Origin: Schoenoplectus triqueter | Lineage: Eukaryota; Streptophyta; Magnoliopsida; Poales; Cyperaceae | DNA: 30,484 bases | Direction: 5' to 3' | Assembly (NCBI GenBank): GCA_964058805.1 | Contig: CAXKVV010001326.1 | Location: forward strand, 1 to 30,484 | Shown: piece by piece, positions 1 through 8,740 of the stretch | How the letters are laid out: each line of letters starts with the position of its first letter | Numbering within the stretch: the stretch's first letter is position 1 | Position numbers and translations under genes: made by a program | Notes under the pieces: generated by a model | What the model saw: the letters and a program-made list of their open reading frames with translations, nothing else | The model's database searches: none | What the model was told of the DNA's origin: nothing

Positions 1-345
1 GTGCTATAGATTGTTTCTTCAATTTGTAAGTCTAAATAGTTGATTTAAATTGCTCAAAATAATTTTCACATAAATATCTAATTAAAGATAAAATTTTATA
101 TTTTTAAATTTTTTATATTATTATTATATAGTTAGAAAATCACTTGCTTTAATTATTATGAGTCGTTCAAAATGAGTGATTTTTGTAATAATTTAAAAGA
201 ATAATTAAAAAAATATAAAAATATAAAATTTTGGTCAATAACTAAATATACTATATGAAAATCATTATAAATAGTTAGAATCTACTATTTTGATTTTTAA
301 AAATGAAGAATCAATTCAAAGTACGGAGGTGATCCGTGCTATCCA
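1..345. repeat. Foldback MITE-like inverted repeat 1 (left end may be cut by window)
   Basis: Bases about 1-115 are imperfectly inverted relative to about 225-340. The left arm begins GTGCTAT and the right end carries a GTGCTAT/ATAGCAC palindrome at 336-351. Both arms share a core such as AAAATTTTATATTTTTA and its complement. There is no coding capacity. This is the architecture of a non-autonomous foldback or MITE element. It is related to the next repeat (346-735), because the 1-110 arm also matches 395-490 in direct orientation. The superfamily was not determined and the true left boundary may lie outside the window. Confidence 0.5.
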
Positions 346-733
346 TAGCACCATAACTCAACTCACTTTGTTTTGTGAGATATAAAATCTCTCGTGCTTC
401 ACATCTGTATCTTGAATTTGAAAGTCTAAACTATTGAGCATGATCTTCATCTTAATATATCTTTGGAGATAAAATTTTAATTTTTTGAGATCTTTTGCTA
501 ACTTTTAGATGGGTACACATTTTTTTATCTAACTATTTCTACACCATCTAAAATTGGTTATTTTCCTCTCATCTAAAAAATAGCAAGAATTAAAAAATAT
601 ATAAAGTTTGATATCCAAATATATTTTAATATGAAGACCATATTCAAAGATTTAGATCGGTCATTTGAACTTTCACATTCAAGATACAGACGCAAAGTAC
701 AGAAGATTTTGTATTTCACGAAGCCCCATAGCC

Positions 734-735
<2 letters not shown>
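346..735. repeat. Foldback MITE-like inverted repeat 2
   Basis: About 374-480 is an imperfect inverted copy of about 605-720. Both arms contain TCTGTATCTTGAAT (or its complement), with matching sequence on both sides for roughly 105-115 bp and scattered mismatches. The arms flank an AT-rich middle without coding potential. It lies directly next to repeat 1 and is related to it. Short open frames across 573-886 are by-products of the inverted repeat and the neighbouring TA tract. Confidence 0.65.

Positions 736-737
<2 letters not shown>

Positions 738-777
<40 letters not shown>
738..777. repeat. (TA)20 microsatellite
   Basis: An uninterrupted TA dinucleotide run of 40 bases. It accounts for the tyrosine-isoleucine strings in short open frames here, which are not genes. 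It sits between a foldback repeat and the 5' side of a Helitron-like element. Length is likely to vary between individuals. Confidence 0.95.
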
Positions 778-778
<1 letters not shown>

Positions 779-1241
779 TATTATATAAAGCATCTAAGAA
801 TTGGAGGGTCCATTTTTTGTCATTGTAAATTTTTATTATACTCATTTTATCCCTCAATTAGACGGATAATATTTATTATTGGTTGATCGAACGTATGTGA
901 TCGCGTCCATTGATCTCCTCTTTCTCTCCATTTCTTTCCCTTATATACTATTATTTCCATAATTTTTATTTTTTATTTAGCAACTTTGTGCATATTTGGT
1001 AAGGAATTAATGGTGATAATATATGTTAGAATAATTTACTTTTCTTTCCATAAAAATCATGAATCATTAACTCATATTGTGCAAAAATCTCATCCAAAAT
1101 TAAATATAGTCTTTATTATATGTTTTCTCTATAATTTGGTGAATTTATAATTTAATATTAGATAAATATGAATTTTTTTATCTTATAATATTTTAATGTT
1201 TAAATAAAAAATTCTGCTGCAACGCGCGGGTATATAGCTAG
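778..1241 (+). mobile_element. Short non-autonomous Helitron-like element
   Basis: The right end reads GCTGCAACGCGCGGG followed by TATATAGCTAG and then T. This matches the usual plant Helitron 3' terminus: a short GC-rich hairpin-prone stretch a few bases before CTAG, inserted before a host T. The left end (CTATTATATAAAGCATC, followed by a T-rich stretch) resembles the 5' ends of small plant Helitrons, but the exact first base is uncertain because of the TA tract. No RepHel protein is encoded, so it would be mobilised in trans. The 3' end is convincing; the 5' boundary is inferred. Confidence 0.5.
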
Positions 1242-4200
1242 TATATTAAATTTATACTAAAATGCAAAATAAAATAACTAAATATGATTTATATCACTTT
1301 TCTTATATACACAGAAAAAAAAACTACGATATTTCAAAATTATTGATTGACATTAAAAAAGTTAACGATTTTACACATCCGTGAAATTAAAAAAAATGTA
1401 AATAACTTTTTACCTACTAACTGATATTTAAAAAGACTAAGAAATACATTCTCATATTATTAATACTTAATATTTAATTAAATTAAATAAAAATAATAAT
1501 TATAATATTAATTAAGTACTTAAAAATTAAAAATCCTAAATTATACTAAACTATTATATGATGTATTTGATTCTATTTTTATTAGAGCATTAATTTACAT
1601 TCAGAAAAAAGGAAAGAAAAATTTAGACTCACTAACAATTAAGATTAGAAACAAAAATATTTCAGTCGTTAAATATGTTTTAAAAAAACAATTAACGGTT
1701 TTAACGTGAGATAAAACGGTTAAATCACAAAAAACCCGTTAAATCCATTTTTTGTCAAAACTTAACGCCAGGTTTGTCAAAACCGTTAAAACTTTTCATT
1801 TTTTAAAAGCTTGAATATATATAATATCTAATAATTTTATTTTATTTTAGTCTTATAATTTTGTTATTAGAAAATTAAAAGGGGAATTGACGAAAAAGGG
1901 AGGTATTGTACGCAACTAAAGAGAAAATTACAAAAAAAACTTATGATTTTTTAAACAGTAGAAGTTAGAATTCAACAAAATTTGATTGAAGTATTTTATT
2001 GACATATTTGGAAACACGTTTTGAATGTTGAATTTATTGTTATGCTATTCAAATATAACCAAATAAAAGAAAAGGGCCAGCACAGAATGGAATATGTTTC
2101 TCGTTGGCATGAGAAATGGGTATTGCTCGCATATATTAGTCCCGTGACAATGGTGAGTTAGGTAGCCAATTTTGAAGCATAAAATTGAAGTCCTACTATT
2201 GGCTCATTTATTTGGGATTTGAAAATTGGGAAATTGAGAGTAACGGGAATAAATGAGCACGGAGAAATCAGTTGTTGGTTGGTAAACAGTGACCCCTACG
2301 AATTTACTCATTTTCAGGGACGCACATGCCAAAGTAGTACCGTCACATTTTGAATCCGATTAATTAACTCTATGCCTTTTTTTTCCCTTTAGGCAATGGA
2401 AATATTGAATGGGATTAGTTTACGCTTTAAATCATCCTAGTAAGAAGTTTAGCCTGGCAAACGCAAGTGGGGACAACTAGTTTCAGAGTGCGGATTAATT
2501 AATTGTCCCGTGAATAATTAATTTAACACTAAATAATGACAATTTTTACGAGTTATTTTCTATATTTTTACTCAATACATTAAATACAACAACCAACAAA
2601 CAACAACAACAATCCTTTAATTCCAAATAAATTGGCATAAAACTTAATGGAGGAGCTAAGCCATCACATAAAAAAATGGTGTCTATGTCATGAGCGTTGA
2701 GGCTATAATTAATCTATTATGTACAAATTTGAGCATATCTACACCATGCTTTTGTGCTTGCTATCCAAACATAATCTATTAATTTGTCCATCTTTTGCAT
2801 GTATCAAAGTCCAACTACACTGGCAATCTATTAAATACAAAATATATGTATTAGAGTCTTTAATCCTAAATAATTATCTATTCAAATCAAAGAAAGGGTG
2901 TCTTGATAATTTGGACAAGCTAGAGACGCTTAAGCTTAATAATTCAAACGAATGATGAAATATTTAATCATTACTGAGGAGATATTAAAATGTTCGAACA
3001 TATTAAGATTTTAATAAGAAATAAAGTTCAAACTTCAAAGAGTCTAACAAGGAAATGTTGTTAAACGACGGCCAAATGCTTATTATTTGACTTATTATAC
3101 ATGTTTATTTACCATTCTTTACAATCTATTATTACTTCTTAATTATTCAAATTATTCAAAATCGATATTAATGAAACAAAACATGCCATGTCGTCGTATT
3201 ATATAAGTAATTTTACGGTGTTTCTAGTGTGCATCCAAAATTTAGTGCACATCCGATTTTAATGTACATCTCAAATTATAACCATTAATTCATAAAGGGT
3301 AAATAAGTCATTTTTAATATCGACACCAAATTAATAATCTTTTTAACATAAGGAATTTTTGCTTGGTAACTTTAAACTTCATTAACTAATAATTTGATAC
3401 ATTTTTACTGTTCAATTTGTGATTTAAATATTTTTATAGTTTGAAGTTCGAAAATTAACGTTTACTCTGATGCATCCATTTATAAGAGTACTCATATCAC
3501 ATAACATTTGATCAACACGCTATTTATATATTGAACAAAATAACAACAAAATATAATTATTTAATTAATATTGAGTTTGTCTGATGTTCTTTCATTTGTA
3601 TTTCAATCTAAAATGCTACCTCAAAGATTAATTTTTCATGATTAAAAGGCCAATTTAAATTGTTCATTAAAAAGTGTATATCACTTTTTGATTTTTTATA
3701 TTATTTTTAATAAAAGATCTTCATCTTTTACCCATATAGAAATATTAGTATTTTTTTCTATTATCTTAGGGTGATCTTTCAAAAATAAAAAAAATATTAC
3801 AAAAGTTATAAAAATTATATTCTATAAGATTTTGATATAAATATTTTATTAAACTACTTAATTTAATTTGATATTCGAGTATGAAAAAATAAAATATAAG
3901 TCATTTGCATTTAAAATTAGAATATAAACGAAAGCATGTCACACAAGTTCACTAATATTATGTGAACCGATTTTTAAAGATATTTTGGAAAGTCGTTATC
4001 AAATGCTCACTTCCCATAAAAGACAACACTTCGCGCAAGCTCATATTCGCCAATATCATAAACAAAATGATTTAATATTACAGTTATAATTCTAGTTTCT
4101 CCAACCAGAAGATATAATAACTACGGTGGGAAAATAAAGACAATACAAAGCCACAAGATATGTACTTTGTGCATGATTATATATTAGTGCGTGGTAACTA

Positions 4201-4698
4201 ACTAATTAATTAGAACACTGGAAATAAATTGCGTTGAACAACGTTTCATAGTCTAATTTATTTATGGCCTAATTAAAGGAGGTGGATAAACTTTGCTTTC
4301 TGATTTGCGAGGGATCCTTCTAATCATGTATAAAGTTGGGCGGAAAGTTCAATCCTGGAAAAGTATTATATAACTGCGAACCACTCATCTCTTTAATAAG
4401 GGTTATTGTTAGGTCACATTTTTGAAATATAATTATTTACTGACAGTCAGTATCAAACAAAGTCCAAATTAGGATGGCACACTGAGCGAACTAAGCAAAC
4501 GAGCCGAGTCGGTTCGTTGATCACTTTGGATTTGATCCAAATTTTTTGTTTTGAGATCGACTCATTAAGTTAACATTAAGTTAACGAGAAGATTTTTTTA
4601 GGATAGATAGATATAAAATATCTTAAAAGCGTAATACTGAAATTACTAAAAAAAACTTAATTTCATCCAATTTCGGGAAGTATGAGGGGTCATGTTTG
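1242..4698. other. AT-rich intergenic stretch, no gene recognised
   Basis: No open frame here resembles a known protein. The longest, 2719-2955, has no recognisable motif and ordinary AT-rich composition. Three things stand out. Around 1688-1795 several copies of a TTAACGGTTTT motif occur in both orientations. About 2080-2480 is less AT-rich than its surroundings but has no sustained frame. At 2588-2650 a CAACAACAACAATCCTTTAA stretch resembles tails of dispersed plant retroposons, too weakly to call. Around 4490-4520 there is a short GAGCCGAGTCGG-type repeat fragment. Confidence 0.6.
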
Positions 4699-5129
4699 GG
4701 GTGTCAATAGGTCTGGTCGCGTCGGATTCAAGTCCAGGTTATATTATTTTATTATTTTTTTGATCCTATTTGAATCTGATCTGGTTATTTTTAGGATAAA
4801 AAGTCTTGATCCGTGTCTGATCCAATCCGTATAAAATAATTAAATATTTATTAATTATTTATTAATTATTTTAAATAATTAAATATTAATTAATTTATAA
4901 TTATTCTTAATTATTGTATAATTAATGTAAATTTAAGGTTTAATTAGTATTAAATCATAAAATTATTTTAAAAATATAATTAATCAGGTCGAGTCAGACT
5001 GACCCGATTCGATTCGGATCAAAAAAAATAAAATCATACCCGACTAATTTATTTTCGAATCATGTTGAATCAGATCAAATTTAAATTGAATCAAGTTAAT
5101 CTTTCGAATCAGATCAATAATTGACACCC
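4699..5129. mobile_element. MITE with GGGTGTCAAT terminal inverted repeats
   Basis: The left end GGGTGTCAAT (4699-4708) and the right end ATTGACACCC (5120-5129) are perfect 10-bp inverted repeats. Inside, GATCTGATC/GAATCAGATC-type motifs recur in both orientations near the two ends around an AT-rich centre. The size of about 430 bp and the lack of coding sequence fit a non-autonomous DNA transposon. G-rich ends of this kind are common among hAT-type MITEs, but no clear 8-bp target duplication was seen, so the superfamily is a guess. Confidence 0.55.
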
Positions 5130-6059
5130 TAAGCCATCCAACCAGCCCTCTAGTTCTGCCCGTGACGGTGGAGGTTTAGAATCATGACGTGAAATTTAGA
5201 TTTCTAGATTACTTTCAGTTAGAAACCTGGCGATGCTAATCATGTTCTTCGATGAACTATTATTAGTCGACTATGACTAATGAAGCGGTGAAGGATAAGT
5301 GAAGAAGTGGTTGCCAATCAATCTAATGGTATCCGTGGCAACGCTACAAATATCCTTTATGAATTGAGCATTGAGTCCATTCCTTATCGGGTTATAATAT
5401 TTTCATTCCAGTACATTTATATGAAATATAAAATTTAAATATCTGGTATAATTATTAACGGTGAATATATATTTATTAAATTAAATATTATATTTATTAA
5501 AAAGAACACACATAATTATTCAAGGAAATATATAATTTTTTATCAACCCCAAATGTTATCTAAATTTTTAAATCCACTAAACATTGAATTGTCTAAATTT
5601 TAAACTCATGTGCACGTAAAAGTTCAATTACTGACATAATTATTAATGTTAATTATATAATTATGAAAAAAATATTCATATTTGTTAAATAGAACACATA
5701 ATTATTAAATACAAAAATTATCATATATGTTAAATTAAACTTATATTTATTTAAAGATTAAAAATAATATATTTGTTAAAAGATTGTTCAATATATATCC
5801 AGTTTAAGAATTATGAGTGTTTCATTTAACAAATATATAAATATTGCTAATAATTATTCAGTCGTCCAACTTTTACGCTAACGAGGGTTCAAAAATTCAA
5901 GTAGTTGTTCGGGACTGACAAAAAAATATGTTATATTTAATAATTATGATAATTATTCTATTTTCTAATAAACATGATGGTCTGTTTAATAAATATATAC
6001 GTCATTAACATTTATTAACATTTATGTCGGGTATTCAAATTTCATAACCGATGCATACT
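5130..6059. other. AT-rich intergenic stretch, nothing recognised
   Basis: Short AT-rich motifs recur, such as ATATTTATTAAA and ATAATTATTAA variants from about 5455 to 6005, which suggests a decayed repeat. No coding frame, RNA gene or transposon end could be supported. Confidence 0.5.
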
Positions 6060-6357
6060 GTGAGATCCTTTTTCACGTATCTCAATGCTTTGAAATGGGA
6101 GTTTGGTGATGAACGGAACAAGGATATAGATATCTCTCTAATTGTGCAGTAGAGTATTTATATGAATATGGAATGCATATTTAAATATTTTTCATTTCTC
6201 ATAGATTTTGTTTCCTTCAAAGTTTTCAGATATGCTCCAGTGGGATTTTGTACATTGGTTAGATGGTTTGAAACCTAATTCTAATGGCGTTCCATCTGAA
6301 GTGCATTACTCATTCTTGGATAAGTACTTGCTGGCCTTTTGGAGGAGAAAGTCTTAA
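6060..6357 (+). pseudogene. Possible relic of a host gene, unidentified
   Basis: This stretch has a more gene-like composition than its surroundings. A 41-codon frame from ATG 6232 to TAA 6355-6357 contains several tryptophans (WDFVHWLDGLKPNS and AFWRRKS), which is unusual for random AT-rich DNA. A second short frame around 6070-6150 reads LKWEFGDERNKDIDISLIVQ. An AG acceptor-like sequence (TTTTCAG) precedes 6230. No family was recognised. It may be a fragment of two exons stranded outside the duplicated segment, or chance. Confidence 0.2.
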
Positions 6358-6579
6358 ATTCTAGTGTTGATCAAGCTTCAATCAAGGATTGTTGGGTTGA
6401 GTAATGTATAGACTTCTCAATATCTTTATCGTACACACATTGGAATGTAAATACATTGAAATGTACCTATTTCAATTTTTTTTTAATATCAGGAATTGGC
6501 CTTATGACCCACCAAGAGGGGAATTGAGAGACAGGAGAAAAGGTCACAAGGTGGATCGCAATGGTTAAAGCACGGATTT

Positions 6580-7560
6580 ACAAATGGACCTTCGCAATGG
6601 TTAAAGCACGGATTCAAGACCATGTCGTACCGTGCCCGACAACCGTGTCGTGCCACTCTCAAATTGTGTCATTCCGTATCGTATTCAGCCACGATAGACA
6701 CAGATTTAGAACATTATAGATGGGATCCGTCGACATTAACTAGTTATTTTGATAATTTTGACAATCAATTTTATATAAATTCTAAAAGTTTTAAAATATA
6801 TATTTTTAAAACATATTCTTATACTTATGAATTTTTTTTCTTAAAATAAAGAATTCTTTCTTCTGTTAGTAATACAAAATAACATCAAGTTTTTCTATCG
6901 TTTCTTTCACAAAAGTTTTATATAAATCTTTAAACACATTTTTTATTCTCCAAAATAACGATTGAGATTTTTGTCCTATTATTGAGGATCAGTTTCTTCT
7001 ATTTGATCAGAGTAAAAAAAAAGCACTATTCTATATTATCGTACTAATTCCCATTTCATTATTTTTTCTCATTCTTGTATTTTTTCCCCCTCTGCTTATG
7101 AGTTTCCAATTTAAGGATCTGACAAGGTTGACCACAATACCATCAAGGTGTGTTAGATTGAGTCATATTATTTTATTATTTTCTCTTTAAAAACTCAATC
7201 TGACTCATGAGTCATGCCAGGTCCGGATTGGATTTGGACAAAATTCGATACCGCAAGTTCCATTAGTATGATCCTTTATGTTATTTTCTTATTTTAAAGA
7301 TAAGGATGGTACTCTAAGCAACGCAAATTTAAATGTTCATAAATATATTTCCTCATCTAGGTTTTAAATCTATAATCTCTCATAGGAAAATCATTAGCTT
7401 CGTATTCTATTGTTTACTAGCTGCTTTGATCTTAATTTATTTTTATAAATAAAGTCATATAATCAAAATTGACGATGAACAGGCTGACAAAAGCAATAGA
7501 CTGATTGGTTGAGCACAATTAATATTTAATTAGTACTAAATTACATAATTACTTTACTGA
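6580..7560. repeat. CCGTGTCGT-rich repeat and AT-rich tract at start of unit A
   Basis: This matches 21328-22250 in copy B. The first 130 bases contain repeated CCGTGTCGT and CGTGCC motifs, reminiscent of decayed LTR-type repeat sequence, followed by an AT-rich tract without genes. A short direct repeat just outside the boundary (TCGCAATGGTTAAAGCACGG at 6556-6575 and again at 6592-6611) may have helped recombination. Relative to copy B, several CpG sites are TpG or CpA here. The open frame at 6622-6849 is not convincing as a gene. Confidence 0.6.
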
Positions 7561-7567
7561 TTGGTTG

Positions 7568-7792
7568 AACAGAAAGGCCGAATAGACATATGGTATCTTA
7601 ATATTTACACAGCCGAGACATGTAGATTGCTAGATACGAAATTTGATTTGGCTATCTTGCCGTTTTCTCGACCAGTTTCTTCAAAACCGCCTGTTTCTTT
7701 TCAATATTTTTATCATTTGTAATAACCGTTTTTAAACTCTTAATTGTGCTCAATTTCTGAAAAGGTATGAAGTATGTACTTTCATATTGGCA
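7568..7792. repeat. Ancient repeat block X1, copy A
   Basis: This block is a diverged relative of the block at 20304-20834 at the other end of the same unit. Both contain AACAGAAA(A)GGC(C/T)GA, then GGCTATCTTGCC(G/A)TTTTC, CCAGTTTCTTCAAAAC and CCTGTTTCTTTTCAAT in the same order and orientation. X1 is shorter. The pair looks like the remains of an older duplication that preceded the present one. The copy B equivalent is 22290-22510. Confidence 0.7.
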
Positions 7793-7832
7793 AAAAGGTG
7801 TTTTACTTCTAATTTCTGAAATTCTGTGTAAT

Positions 7833-7837
7833 AAAAG
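7833..7837. repeat. Target site duplication AAAAG, left
   Basis: AAAAG directly precedes the left LTR and is repeated at 12664-12668 after the right LTR. The empty site in copy B (around 22555-22570) is continuous except for an unrelated 4-bp TTAT difference, which confirms a simple insertion. Confidence 0.9.
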
Positions 7838-8171
7838 TGTCAGATTATCTTCTTTGAAACGCAAACGAAACGCAAACAGGGAATCCGAGAAGAAGAACAA
7901 ACAAGAGTATTTGTGGGGATTTTAAACTTAGTTACCTTTGCCCCTTTTCTTATATCTTTATTCTTGAATACAAAAGCATATTAAAGAAAGAGAAATATCC
8001 TAAGATATCTAATTCTATAACTACTGTGTAGTTTCTTATTTTCCATGCAACAGAAATAGAAACAAATATAGAAAACTATCTAATCATAATTCAAAACATA
8101 AAAACGAAATGACAACAGAGAAACCTATCCAAAATGCATCTTATCTTATAATGCAACAAGCTTATCTAATA
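7838..8171 (-). repeat. 3' LTR of the copia element
   Basis: This 334-bp direct repeat is identical by eye to 12330-12663. In element orientation it contains AATAAAGATATAAG, a possible poly(A) signal, and a doubled GTTTGCGTTTC motif near its end. It would supply the 3' end of the element transcript. Confidence 0.95.
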
Positions 8172-8173
8172 AA

Positions 8174-8183
8174 TCACTTCCCT
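8174..8183 (-). other. Polypurine tract of the copia element
   Basis: In element orientation AGGGAAGTGA lies immediately upstream of the 3' LTR, separated by two bases. It would prime plus-strand DNA synthesis. It overlaps the polyprotein stop codon (TGA, complement of 8174-8176), so coding sequence runs right up to the LTR. Confidence 0.65.
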
Positions 8184-8740
8184 AAGCTTGTTGCCAGCTC
8201 CTTCACATTCACTAGACCAATCTTTTCTCGCAATTCCAGATATCTGACTCGCCCAAGTGCCTTTGTCAGTATATCAGCCAACTGGTCAGCAGTTCCAACA
8301 TGCTCTACTCTTATCTTTCCACACTCCACGTTTTCTCTTATGTAGTGGAACTTTGTGTCAATGTGTTTGCTACGATCATGAAACACAGGGTTCTTACATA
8401 GAGATAATGCAGACATGTTGTCAATCTTTAGCTTGAATTTAGAAACTTCACAATCCAACAGATCAGCTCGCAATGTCTCAAGCCACACTCCTTGACATGC
8501 TGCAGCTGCAGCTGCTATGTACTCAGCTTCACAAGATGATAATGCCACCACCTTTTGTTTCCTTGAAAACCAACTAACAGGATTACCTCCCAAAAAAAAT
8601 ATCACACCTGTAGTACTCTTTCGATCATTAATATCCCCTGCCATATCACTGTCAGAATATCCGACAAAGAACATCTCATCTTCAGAAAAACGTTTGTACA
8701 CACAGCCCAAACCTACACTACCTCTGATGTATCTCAATAT
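8174..8740 (-). pseudogene. Copia pol, RNase H portion downstream of an in-frame stop
   Basis: This is the C-terminal part of the gag-pol polyprotein, in the same frame as the region upstream but separated from it by a TAA at 8741-8743. It contains the copia RNase H hallmarks: YSDSDMAGD with catalytic aspartates, RKSTTG, PVSWFSRKQ, LSSCEAEYIA, and a late D in KHIDTKFHYIRE. It ends ELATSLGK before the TGA at 8174. RNase H removes the RNA strand during reverse transcription. Because it has no start of its own, it would be made only by readthrough of the TAA or supplied in trans by another element. Confidence 0.9.

Noticed and set aside
573..886. Overlapping short ORFs on both strands rich in Tyr-Ile
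   Set aside because: They are translations of the (TA)20 tract and adjoining inverted repeat.
1688..1795. CRISPR-like or regulatory array from repeated AACGGTT motifs
   Set aside because: Spacing and orientation are irregular and the context is eukaryotic; it looks like decayed transposon subterminal sequence.
2588..2650. SINE or retroposon tail suggested by a CAACAACAACAATCC stretch
   Set aside because: No Pol III A and B boxes, no poly(A) tail and no target duplication were found.
2719..2955. 78-aa plus-strand ORF
   Set aside because: Ordinary AT-rich composition, no motif, no second copy for comparison.
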